Of a stretch of DNA of 6,014 nt, positions 1 to 5,695 are shown piece by piece; the first letter of the stretch is position 1; each line of letters opens with the position of its first letter. The DNA comes from Gammaproteobacteria bacterium. Lineage in GTDB: Bacteria; Pseudomonadota; Gammaproteobacteria; Steroidobacterales; JABDKV01. The stretch is taken from contig JAOTXR010000146.1 in NCBI GenBank assembly GCA_029862285.1, positions 1 to 6,014 on the forward strand. Direction: 5' to 3'. Under the pieces are notes generated by a model. That model searched no databases, was not told the DNA's origin, and worked only from the letters and a program-made list of their open reading frames with translations. Both the position numbers and the translations under genes were made by a program.

Positions 1-1105
1 CGGCACTATGTTTCCAATGGAACGCACGATCACCGGCGGGCGGGTGGATCGCGAATACGCCGAAACCCGGGTGCGTTGGGAGCCACTCTACGAAGCCACG
101 CAGATCAAGGGTGACGGCGAGACACATCCGTTCCTGTCGCCGGACGATGAGTTTGCCGACTACGAGACCTGGGCTGTCGGCAATCTGGATCTGACCGAAC
201 TGAAAAAAGACAGCATGCTTGCTGGCGAGTATGCCCGCAGTGCATTGCAGATGGGGCTGCAGCTCGAAGACAAGCTTGGCGCCAACCCGTACAAGTTTGG
301 CCTCATGGCTGCGACCGACAGTCACACCGCGTTATCCACTGCCGCAGAAAACAACTTCTTCGGCAAACATTCGGGCGGGGAGCCGAATCCGAAGCGCGTC
401 TATCACCCAATGGCAAAGTCCGGCCAAAGCGAATATCCCGGTTGGTCGGTAGTCGCGTCAGGTTACCAGGGTATCTGGGCTACCGAGAACACGCGCGCCG
501 CGCTGTTTGACGCAATGATTCGCAAGGAGACTTACGGCACGACCGGTCCCCGCATGCTGGTGCGCTTCTTCGGTGGCTGGGATTTCGAGGCCGCGGATGC
601 GCAGGGCCGCCTGCCCGCGGACGTCGGCTATCTTAAGGGCGTACCGATGGGCGGCGATCTTACCAATGCGCCGTCCGGCAAGGCACCATCGTTCCTGGTT
701 GCGGCGCTCAAAGACCCGTTGTCGGGCAACCTCGATCGCATCCAGGTCGTCAAAGGCTGGGTCGACGGCCGCGGCAAGCGTCACGAAAAAGTCTATGACG
801 TCGTCTGGTCCGGTGATCGCAGGCCCGGTCGTGACGGCAAACTGCCGCCGGTGGGTAACACCGTCGACGTGGCCAATGCGACCTGGACCAACTCGATCGG
901 CAGCCCCGAGTTGATTACGGCGTGGAGCGACCCTGATTTCGATCCAAAACTTCGCGCCGTTTACTACGCCCGTGTGCTTGAGATACCGACGCCGCGCTGG
1001 ACCGCGTACGAAGCCAAGCGTTTCGGAATCGAGATGCCGTCATCCGATGTGCCGATGATCACGCAGGAACGCGCGTATACATCACCGATCTGGTACACAC
1101 CATAG
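1..1105 (+). CDS. DUF3604 domain-containing protein, C-terminal part (5' end outside the window)
   Basis: The reading frame is open from base 2. The first ATG, at base 8, sits inside conserved sequence, so the true start is upstream. About 367 residues are visible; family members are usually some 600-700 residues, so this is roughly the C-terminal half. Counting from that ATG, recognisable DUF3604 blocks are [18 protein letters not shown] (28-45), the ATDSH block (102-106), GIWATENTR (about 151-159) and [11 protein letters not shown] followed by VRFFGGWDF. The Asp-Ser-His motif and the ENTR/RKE..TTGPR blocks recall metal-dependent hydrolases of the PHP/amidohydrolase type, but the substrate is unknown and enzymatic activity is an inference. 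The protein ends in IWYTP before TAG. The Fic gene follows 258 bases downstream on the same strand with its own promoter-like region, so the two are probably separate transcription units. The family call is firm; the function is not. Confidence 0.9.
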   Translation, partial: GTMFPMERTITGGRVDREYAETRVRWEPLYEATQIKGDGETHPFLSPDDEFADYETWAVGNLDLTELKKDSMLAGEYARSALQMGLQLEDKLGANPYKFGLMAATDSHTALSTAAENNFFGKHSGGEPNPKRVYHPMAKSGQSEYPGWSVVASGYQGIWATENTRAALFDAMIRKETYGTTGPRMLVRFFGGWDFEAADAQGRLPADVGYLKGVPMGGDLTNAPSGKAPSFLVAALKDPLSGNLDRIQVVKGWVDGRGKRHEKVYDVVWSGDRRPGRDGKLPPVGNTVDVANATWTNSIGSPELITAWSDPDFDPKLRAVYYARVLEIPTPRWTAYEAKRFGIEMPSSDVPMITQERAYTSPIWYTP

Positions 1106-1134
1106 GGTCGCTGACTTCATGGATCCAGATCGCC

Positions 1135-1167
1135 AGATTGCTTCGTCGCGGCGCCCCTCGCAAAGAC
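1135..1167 (+). repeat. Half copy of a dispersed palindromic repeat (copy 1)
   Basis: This 33-base stretch runs from AGATTGCTTCGTCGC to CCTCGCAAAGAC. It matches bases 4608-4640 at 31 of 33 positions. In the second locus the same sequence is the right arm of a 77-bp imperfect palindrome; here the left arm is missing. It lies just after the DUF3604 stop codon in non-coding DNA. It looks like a REP/MITE-type dispersed element. Repeats of this general look, with CATTGCGAG or CTTTGCGAG ends and AGCAATCT cores, are known in many bacterial genomes, but I cannot assign a named family. Confidence 0.75.
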
Positions 1168-1189
1168 CGGTCAGCGTGTCTTTGCGAGG
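1156..1189 (+). terminator. Perfect 12-bp inverted repeat, possible terminator of the DUF3604 gene
   Basis: CCTCGCAAAGAC (1156-1167) and GTCTTTGCGAGG (1178-1189) are exact reverse complements around a 10-base loop, giving a strong stem about 50 bases after the DUF3604 stop. No T-run follows, so it is not a classic intrinsic terminator. The arms are the terminal sequences of the dispersed repeat. An alternative reading is two adjacent repeat remnants, the right end of one and the left end of the next. It may still block read-through or protect the mRNA 3' end. Confidence 0.35.
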
Positions 1190-1260
1190 CCCGCGTCGGT
1201 CCCCAGTTCAACCGACCCCATACTGATGGGTGTTGCTTAGGCCGGCGATGTTAGCGACAT

Positions 1261-1305
1261 TGCGGAGAATACGAATCATATTCTCCGCATTTTTTGCAGA
1301 GAATA
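1261..1305. promoter_or_regulatory. Composite operator unit A: three 11-bp half-sites
   Basis: There are three half-sites. TGCGGAGAATA lies at 1261-1271 (plus) and the identical sequence at 1279-1289 (minus), forming an 11-7-11 palindrome. TGCAGAGAATA, one mismatch, lies at 1295-1305 (plus) after a 5-base gap. The same arrangement recurs 54 bp downstream as unit B. Inverted half-sites of this size with conserved arms and variable spacers are typical of binding sites for dimeric DNA-binding proteins. The site lies about 60-100 bases upstream of the Fic start. The likely ligand is the winged-helix domain of the Fic protein itself or an unlinked regulator; this is inference. Confidence 0.7.
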
Positions 1306-1307
1306 CG

Positions 1308-1336
1308 TTGCAAATGCGGAGAATAGTCGTCATAAT
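1308..1336 (+). promoter_or_regulatory. Candidate sigma70 promoter of the Fic gene
   Basis: The -35 element is TTGCAA (1308-1313, 4 of 6 matches) and the -10 element is CATAAT (1331-1336, 5 of 6 matches), with an optimal 17-base spacer. Transcription would begin near 1343, leaving a leader of about 20 bases before the GTG start. The spacer contains half-site four (1315-1325), and the -10 overlaps half-site five (1333-1343). A protein bound there would exclude RNA polymerase, which suggests repression. Confidence 0.55.
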
Positions 1337-1359
1337 CTCCGCATATTGCGCGGAGATTA
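1315..1359. promoter_or_regulatory. Composite operator unit B: three 11-bp half-sites over promoter and RBS
   Basis: TGCGGAGAATA is at 1315-1325 (plus). TGCGGAGATTA is at 1333-1343 (minus). CGCGGAGATTA is at 1349-1359 (plus). The geometry is 11-7-11-5-11, the same as unit A, and every half-site lies exactly 54 bp from its counterpart. Between the units the 7-base spacers match at only 3 of 7 positions and the 5-base spacers at 3 of 5, while half-sites differ by one to two bases. The unit spans the -10 element and the Shine-Dalgarno sequence of the Fic gene, consistent with an autorepressed promoter. Confidence 0.7.
1352..1355 (+). promoter_or_regulatory. Ribosome binding site of the Fic gene, embedded in the last half-site
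   Basis: GGAG lies 8 bases before the GTG at 1364 and is part of half-site six (GCGGAGATTA). An in-frame TAA at 1358-1360 closes the frame directly upstream, so GTG 1364 is the first possible start. The RBS spacing supports it. Confidence 0.65.
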
Positions 1360-1363
1360 ACCA

Positions 1364-2467
1364 GTGTACCTGTGGGACCTTGCGGACTGGCCGACCTTTA
1401 CCTGGGACGATCAGGCCCTCTCGCCCCTGCTTGCCCAGGCATCGCGCGAGCAGGGACGGCTGCTCGGCAAAATGGAAGCGCTCGGCTTCGAACTTCGAGA
1501 CGAGGCGCATCTGCACACCCTCACCGAAGATGTCGTCAAGACCAGCGAGATTGAGGGCGACAATCTCGAACCGGACCAGGTTCGCTCATCTATAGCAAGA
1601 CGGCTGGGTATGGACGTTGCCGGCCTGATTCCGTCCGACCGACACGTCGATGGCGTAGTCGAGTTGATGCTTGACGCAATCGGGAACTATCGAAATCCGC
1701 TAACCGAGGAACGTCTGTTTGCATGGCATGCCGCTCTGTTTCCGACAGGCCGCAGCGGCATGCAAAAAATCAGCGTCGGTGCCTGGCGTGACGACAGTGA
1801 CGGCCCGATGCAAGTGATCTCCGGGCCTATGGGTCGCGAGTCGGTGCATTACCAGGCCCCACCAGCCGAACGAGTAGCGGCCGAAGTTGCCAGTTTCCTG
1901 CGCTGGTTCGAAGAACCTGGAGACATAGACCTGCTACTGATCGCGGGACTCGCCCATTTGTGGTTCGTCACGATACATCCGTTTGACGACGGCAATGGCC
2001 GTATCGCTCGCGCAATTGCCGACATGGCGCTGGCCCGTGCGGAAGGCAGCACGAAACGCTTCTACAGCCTTTCGGCACAGATACGTGTCGATCGCAAGCA
2101 GTACTATGCAATCCTGGAACAGACCCAGAAAGGTCAACTCGATGTAACCGAATGGCAGAAATGGTTCCTTGAGACTTTTCTATGTGCGGTACGTGGCGCC
2201 AAAGAAAATCTGAACACGGTACTGCAGAAGGCACGGTTCTGGGATCGGTACGCGAAGTCCGCACTGAATGATCGGCAGATCAAGGTGCTGAATCGCGTGC
2301 TTGATGGTATCGAGGGAAAGCTAACGTCGTCGAAGTGGGCAAGGCTGGCGAAGTGCTCGCAGGATACGGCGGGAAGAGATATTGCAGACCTGATTAGTAA
2401 GGGCGCGTTGAAGAAAGACCCCGGCGGCGGTCGCAGCACCAGTTACTCGGTCGTTTTTCAGGACTGA
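1364..2467 (+). CDS. Class II Fic family protein (DUF4172-type) with C-terminal winged helix
   Basis: This 367-residue protein starts at GTG. Fic proteins typically transfer AMP from ATP to a hydroxyl side chain of a target protein. The N-terminal 80 residues (W..FTWDDQALSPLLAQASREQGRLLGKMEALGFELR) are the DUF4172-like region. They contain the inhibitory motif T60-S-E-I-E64-G65, fitting [S/T]xxxE[G/N] of class II Fic proteins, in which the Glu blocks productive ATP binding. The flap/target-binding region is GAWRDDSDGPMQVISGP (139-155). The Fic core is complete: HPFDDGNGRIAR at 205-216, with catalytic H205, the D209-G-N-G loop, R213 and R216. Residues from about 296 to 363 (LNDRQIKVLNRVLD...KWARLAKCSQDTAGRDIADLISKGALKK..GGGRSTSYSV) read as a winged helix-turn-helix. 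Inhibition in cis fits the absence of a separate antitoxin gene. Activity is predicted intact but restrained; the target is unknown. The upstream operator array suggests autoregulation. Confidence 0.95.
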   Translation: MYLWDLADWPTFTWDDQALSPLLAQASREQGRLLGKMEALGFELRDEAHLHTLTEDVVKTSEIEGDNLEPDQVRSSIARRLGMDVAGLIPSDRHVDGVVELMLDAIGNYRNPLTEERLFAWHAALFPTGRSGMQKISVGAWRDDSDGPMQVISGPMGRESVHYQAPPAERVAAEVASFLRWFEEPGDIDLLLIAGLAHLWFVTIHPFDDGNGRIARAIADMALARAEGSTKRFYSLSAQIRVDRKQYYAILEQTQKGQLDVTEWQKWFLETFLCAVRGAKENLNTVLQKARFWDRYAKSALNDRQIKVLNRVLDGIEGKLTSSKWARLAKCSQDTAGRDIADLISKGALKKDPGGGRSTSYSVVFQD

Positions 2468-2477
2468 CGGCGTGCGC

Positions 2478-2517
2478 GTGGGAACGGGGTCTTCCCGGTA
2501 CTAAAGCCTGTTCCCGC
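2478..2517. terminator. Imperfect hairpin between convergent genes, possible terminator
   Basis: GTGGGAACGGG (2478-2488) can pair with CCTGTTCCCGC (2507-2517), allowing G-U pairs, around an 18-base loop. It occupies the 65-base gap between the Fic stop and the HupE/UreJ stop, the expected place for a bidirectional terminator. There is no clear T-run on either side, so support is modest. Confidence 0.35.
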
Positions 2518-2532
2518 AGGGACTTCCGCAAC

Positions 2533-3549
2533 TCAGGCCCAGAAGCCGGCGACGCGGTCGATCATCCAGTAGCTGGCAATGCTGCCGATGACGTAGCTCG
2601 CCGGTTTCGCCCATCGTTCCCATGCCGGTACTGAAAGTACGTCTCGATTGGCGGGCCGGCCGGCAACGGCACGCGCCAGCACATACATCGTCACGAGTGC
2701 CGCGACAAACAGGACCTGTCCGATTTCGACACCGACGTTAAAAAACAGCAGCGCCGTCGGCAGCTCCGTTTGCGGCAATCCGATTTGACGCAACACTGCC
2801 GCAAAACCGAAACCGTGCAACAGTCCAAACGAACAGGACACGACTATCGGGTAGCGATAAGTCAGTGACGACTTGTCGCCGCGGGCAATTTCGACGGCCA
2901 GGAACACGACGCTCAACGCAATCGCGGCCTCGACCGGCGGTACGGGCAAGCGTATGAGTTCCAGTGCTGAAAGTGCCAGCGTCAGTGAGTGCGCGATAGT
3001 GAAACCGGTAATCGTGATCAGGAGCTTGCGAGGGGTACGGGCAATCCACAGCAGGCAGGCAACAAACAGCAGATGATCGATACCGGCCCAGATGTGTCTG
3101 ATGCCGAGATCCGTGTATTGACCGGCGACGGCCAGCCTGGCTTCGGCGGCCGGGATTGTCCATTCCGTTTCACCGGGTTTGAGTATGCGGACGTGTTTTT
3201 CGCCGCCGGCCAGCTCGACACGCACCAGCGTCGACAGCGAAGGATTAACAGCCGGGAAGCGCATGACGAGCAAGCCACCGGCCAGACCCTCCGTACACTG
3301 GAACTGTTGCTGGAATACGTGGCCACCTGCCTGGTTCTGTGCCAGCGGTTCCTCAGCTGCGGTGCAGTTCGCCGGCAGGATGGGTCTCGGCAGCGCGTGT
3401 GCCGGCATGCTGGGTGGAATCTTCCATATCGCCATGACGCCGGCGTCCGTTTCCTGGATCTGGACAAAGACAGGCCGTGCGTCATGGGCGTTAGCAGCTG
3501 ACGCAATTAGCAAAGTCAGCAGAACGGCGGTCGGTTTTAAAAAGTGCAT
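2533..3549 (-). CDS. HupE/UreJ family membrane protein with N-terminal signal peptide and periplasmic domain
   Basis: The protein has 338 residues from the ATG at 3549. It starts with a signal peptide (about residues 1-21, ending SAANA before HDARP). An extracytoplasmic domain follows to about residue 145, with two cysteines, C62 and C85, that could form a disulfide. Then come about six hydrophobic segments (roughly 155-170, 174-198, 205-221, 234-253, 265-293, 316-331). Family motifs are GIRHIWAGIDHLLFV (149-163), GFTIAHSLTLALSAL (182-196), SFGLLHGFGFAAVLRQIGLP (240-259) and FFNVGVEIGQVLFV (269-282). The conserved H152, H159, H187 and H245 are candidate metal ligands. HupE/UreJ relatives are linked to nickel transport, but no urease or hydrogenase gene is nearby, so the substrate is open. 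An in-frame TTG at 3564 would add five residues and overlap the upstream stop as TTGA. ATG 3549 is preferred because it begins a clean signal peptide and has GAG 10 bases upstream. It is probably translationally coupled to the parvulin gene. Confidence 0.9.
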   Translation of the reverse strand: MHFLKPTAVLLTLLIASAANAHDARPVFVQIQETDAGVMAIWKIPPSMPAHALPRPILPANCTAAEEPLAQNQAGGHVFQQQFQCTEGLAGGLLVMRFPAVNPSLSTLVRVELAGGEKHVRILKPGETEWTIPAAEARLAVAGQYTDLGIRHIWAGIDHLLFVACLLWIARTPRKLLITITGFTIAHSLTLALSALELIRLPVPPVEAAIALSVVFLAVEIARGDKSSLTYRYPIVVSCSFGLLHGFGFAAVLRQIGLPQTELPTALLFFNVGVEIGQVLFVAALVTMYVLARAVAGRPANRDVLSVPAWERWAKPASYVIGSIASYWMIDRVAGFWA

Positions 3550-3560
3550 GATGTGCCGGC

Positions 3561-4484
3561 TCAAGTGCGATCTTTGTTCGCGGCAGATTCCTGCTCGCTC
3601 CCGTCCCGCTGATAAGTCACGCGAACATCGTAGCTATCGATGATGCCCTGGATCGCTTCATCGCTGCTCCTGCGAACCTGCTCGCGTTCCGCATCGCCAC
3701 GTACCTGCTCACGCACTTCGTCCAGTTCCGGAAAGCGACCGTCCTGTTTTCTCGCCAGCATCACGAGATGGTAGCCATAATTTGATTCGAACGGGCCGTA
3801 CCAGCGTGTGTCGTCCGGGAGCAGATTGAATACACGTTCTGCCATCGGTGTACTGAAATGACTGGCGACAAAATCAGGTGTTCGTTCCACGTAGTTGGTG
3901 TGGTACAGAAAGCGATCGCCATGACGCGGTCCCTGTGTGAACGGAACGGCCTCGCTATTGAGTTCGGCAAGCTTTGCGGTAGCCGAAGCCCGGGCCGTGT
4001 CCGATCCGCGTTGCTCAGCGTCAAAGAACACGTGCGTAAAGGTGACGAATGGCTCGATGTAGAAAGAGTCTTTGTTGGCGTTATACCAGGTGCTGATGTC
4101 GTCTTCGCTCAGCTCGGTGGCCGACTCGATAAAGCCGGTAGTGATGAACTCAATTTTCTGTATCAACCGTCGCTTGATGATGTAGTCGTTCTCCTCCATC
4201 TCAAGCGACCGTGCTTCGCGGTAGAGTACCTCCTCGCGGACGTACTCTTCGACCAAACTATCGAAGTCTTCCTCAGACAAGCCGGCGAGTATCGTTTCTG
4301 CCAGATCCGGATTGAAGGCCTTGGCGCGATACTGCAGAAACGTGAATAACGCTTCCTTGTCGACGACGACGGTACGCGCGTCCGCTTCGGCCTGGCCCAC
4401 CCACTCGAACAACACGAAAAGTGCTGCACCGAGCAACAGAAAATGCAAAAGCGGCTGACGCACCGCTGACATGAATACGTTCAC
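3561..4484 (-). CDS. Membrane-anchored parvulin-type peptidyl-prolyl cis-trans isomerase
   Basis: The product has 307 residues, read from a GTG start. Residues 11-29 (PLLHFLLLGAALFVLFEWV) form one N-terminal membrane anchor without a clear cleavage site, so the rest should face the periplasm. Residues 38-145 are charged and helical, like the SurA/PpiD-type chaperone region (LSEEDFDSLVEEYVREEVLYREARSLEM). The rotamase domain covers about 146-246: FTHVFFD (149-155) holds the usual beta-1 His, and WYGPFESNYGYHLVML (228-243) holds the typical GPF...GYHLV end motif. A charged tail follows. Such proteins help fold periplasmic or membrane proteins. The GTG at 4484 is chosen because AGAGGA lies 11 bases before it; ATG 4472 (residue 5) is possible but lacks a Shine-Dalgarno. 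It is the first gene of an operon with the HupE/UreJ gene, whose coding region begins 11 bases past the stop or overlaps it if TTG 3564 is used. The family is firm; the client protein is unknown. Confidence 0.9.
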   Translation of the reverse strand: MNVFMSAVRQPLLHFLLLGAALFVLFEWVGQAEADARTVVVDKEALFTFLQYRAKAFNPDLAETILAGLSEEDFDSLVEEYVREEVLYREARSLEMEENDYIIKRRLIQKIEFITTGFIESATELSEDDISTWYNANKDSFYIEPFVTFTHVFFDAEQRGSDTARASATAKLAELNSEAVPFTQGPRHGDRFLYHTNYVERTPDFVASHFSTPMAERVFNLLPDDTRWYGPFESNYGYHLVMLARKQDGRFPELDEVREQVRGDAEREQVRRSSDEAIQGIIDSYDVRVTYQRDGSEQESAANKDRT

Positions 4485-4563
4485 TGGTGACTGAATCCTC
4501 TGAGTGTTTCGTGCGAGGCGGAGCGGATCGCACGGTTAGTACAGCCTTATGCTACCCGAATGT

Positions 4564-4640
4564 GTCTTTGCGAGCCCGAAGGGCGCAGCAATCTCCTCGG
4601 TATGACGAGATTGCTTCGTCGCTGCGCTCCTCGCAAAGAC
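4564..4640. repeat. Dispersed 77-bp palindromic repeat, complete copy (copy 2)
   Basis: The ends are exact inverted repeats: GTCTTTGCGAG (4564-4574) and CTCGCAAAGAC (4630-4640). The core is a second exact inverted repeat: AGCAATCTC (4587-4595) and GAGATTGCT (4607-4615), with an 11-base loop. Between them the arms are related but unequal (CCCGAAGGGCGC against TCGTCGCTGCGCTC), leaving a bulge. The right arm (4608-4640) matches 1135-1167 at 31 of 33 positions. It resembles a REP/MITE-like hairpin element. No transposase is encoded in the window. Confidence 0.8.
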
Positions 4641-4673
4641 GCCTGGTTGTGCGCTCCTCGCATGGCGCCTGGT
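4623..4673 (+). repeat. Short imperfect tandem duplication at the right edge of the palindrome
   Basis: TGCGCTCCTCGCAAAGACGCCTGGT (4623-4647) is followed after two bases by a 24-base near copy at 4650-4673, which keeps TGCGCTCCTCGCA and GGCGCCTGGT-like ends but lacks the central AAGA segment. The offset is 27 bases. It looks like a local duplication of the palindrome's right tip plus its flank. Confidence 0.6.
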
Positions 4674-4798
4674 GTGTTGAAAAGTGCAAACTTGACGCAT
4701 TTCGGATATTGATAGCTTCCGTTTGTCGGTTGCGGGTAGCGGGAAAAGAAGTAGACTCTTCGGCTTCGCATTCGGACGGGGCTTGGCCACAGAAGACA

Positions 4799-5641
4799 AT
4801 GTCTGGAAGAAATCGAATTTCCGAAATTTTGGTATTGATAATTACTCTTGCTTCGAGTGCTGCTTTCGCCGAGACCAGTGCAGATGAGTGGCAGTTTCAA
4901 CTGACTCCTTATTTGTGGCTACCTGTCATTGAAGGAAGCGTGAAGTATGAAGTGCCACCGGGTGGTGGTGGCAGCCCGAAGGTCGAAGTCGGACCGACAG
5001 ACTGGCTGGATCTGTTGAACATCGGCGCGCTTGTGAGCGGTACCGCAAGAAAGGGTCGCTTTTCGATTTACTCTGATCTTGTTTATCTGAGCCTGACGTC
5101 GAAAAACGATGGTCGTGTCCTATCTGTAGGTCCCGGCAGCGGTGGGGTAATTCCCGTGTCTGCCGACCTGAACCTGAACACCAGGACCGATCTCGATGGC
5201 TTGCTGTGGACTCTGGCCTTCGGTTATTCCGTGCAGGACACCGAAACGGCATCAGCCGATATCTTTGTTGGCGCGCGGTTCCTGGGGGTCGACCTGTCAA
5301 CGAGCTGGGATTTGACGGCCGCGATTACAGCGCCCGGCGGTAGTGTTGTACTGCCGGCCCAAGGCAACATCGGCTCTGACAAAGACCTCTGGGACGGCAT
5401 CGTCGGTATCCGCGGTCGCTTTGCAGTCGGTAGCGGAAACTGGTCCGTGCCGTACCATTTCGATGCAGGTACCGGATCGTCCGACCTGACGTGGAACGCA
5501 ATGGCCGGATTGTCATACGCATTCGGCTGGGGCGATCTCGTGTTCGCGTATCGTCACCTTTCCTACGATCAGGATGCGAACAGCCTGCTTCAGGACTTTA
5601 ATTTCAGCGGGCCGGGTATTGGCGGAACATTTCGGTTCTGA
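4799..5641 (+). CDS. Predicted outer-membrane beta-barrel protein
   Basis: The protein has 280 residues from the ATG at 4799. That start is chosen because it opens a textbook signal peptide (MSGRNRISEI then LVLIITLASSAAFA, cleavage before E25). The longer in-frame extension from 4487 would run through a repeat element and bury the signal peptide. The mature protein alternates hydrophobic and polar residues in beta-strand style, starts with WQFQLTPYLWLPVIEGSV (31-48), contains WDGIVGIRGRFAV (198-210) and WSVPYHFDAGTGSSDLTWNAMAGLSYAFGWGDLVFAYRHLSYD (215-257), and ends in the aromatic FRF typical of barrels recognised by the BAM complex. A Gly/Pro-rich loop (EVPPGGGGSP, 51-60) is probably surface or periplasmic. 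It matches a widespread family of uncharacterised outer-membrane proteins; no ligand or transport role can be read off. The RBS is weak (AGAAGA two bases before ATG). A second outer-membrane gene follows after 54 bases, probably in one operon. Confidence 0.85.
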   Translation: MSGRNRISEILVLIITLASSAAFAETSADEWQFQLTPYLWLPVIEGSVKYEVPPGGGGSPKVEVGPTDWLDLLNIGALVSGTARKGRFSIYSDLVYLSLTSKNDGRVLSVGPGSGGVIPVSADLNLNTRTDLDGLLWTLAFGYSVQDTETASADIFVGARFLGVDLSTSWDLTAAITAPGGSVVLPAQGNIGSDKDLWDGIVGIRGRFAVGSGNWSVPYHFDAGTGSSDLTWNAMAGLSYAFGWGDLVFAYRHLSYDQDANSLLQDFNFSGPGIGGTFRF

Positions 5642-5677
5642 GCTGAAACTGCAAAGCCGAAAGATTTTCCACTACCG

Positions 5678-5684
5678 GGAGAGG
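5678..5684 (+). promoter_or_regulatory. Strong ribosome binding site for the neuromedin U-like gene
   Basis: GGAGAGG ends 11 bases before the ATG at 5696. It supports this start for a gene that is otherwise cut by the window end. Confidence 0.6.
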
Positions 5685-5695
5685 CAAAGTACCGC

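Larger units (their letters stand above)
4485..4798. other. Divergent intergenic region with repeats
   Basis: This 314-base gap separates the minus-strand parvulin start from the plus-strand outer-membrane protein start. It holds a 7-bp inverted repeat CGTGCGA/TCGCACG (4510-4516/4528-4534), a 77-bp palindromic repeat (4564-4640) and a short tandem duplication (4623-4673). A plus-strand open frame crosses it in phase with the downstream gene, but the translated part has no domain character and runs through the repeat, so it is taken as non-coding. Both flanking transcription units should have promoters here. I see only weak candidates, such as TTGCGG (4730-4735) with TAGACT (4752-4757), and do not call one. 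Confidence 0.6.

Noticed and set aside
458..784. Minus-strand open frame inside the DUF3604 gene
   Set aside because: It is a shadow frame; the opposite strand carries uninterrupted DUF3604 motifs.
1261..1359. CRISPR-like array
   Set aside because: The repeats are only 11 bp, alternate in orientation, and have 5-9 base spacers, so this is an operator array.
1208..1516. Minus-strand open frame opposite the Fic promoter, a possible antitoxin
   Set aside because: Its sequence mirrors the operator half-sites and the antisense of the Fic start. It shows no antitoxin features, and the Fic protein carries its own inhibitory motif.
1230..1595. Plus-strand open frame overlapping the Fic start in another phase
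   Set aside because: Its N-terminal part is just the translated operator repeats, and the rest is out of phase with the strongly conserved Fic frame.
2989..3501. Plus-strand 170-codon open frame opposite the HupE/UreJ gene
   Set aside because: It is the antisense shadow of a gene with a clear signal peptide, membrane segments and family motifs.
3858..4349. Plus-strand 163-codon open frame opposite the parvulin gene
   Set aside because: It is antisense to the conserved parvulin frame and matches nothing recognisable.
4487..4798. N-terminal extension of the outer-membrane protein frame by 104 codons
   Set aside because: It runs through the palindromic repeat and tandem duplication, has no domain character, and would place the signal peptide in the middle of the protein.
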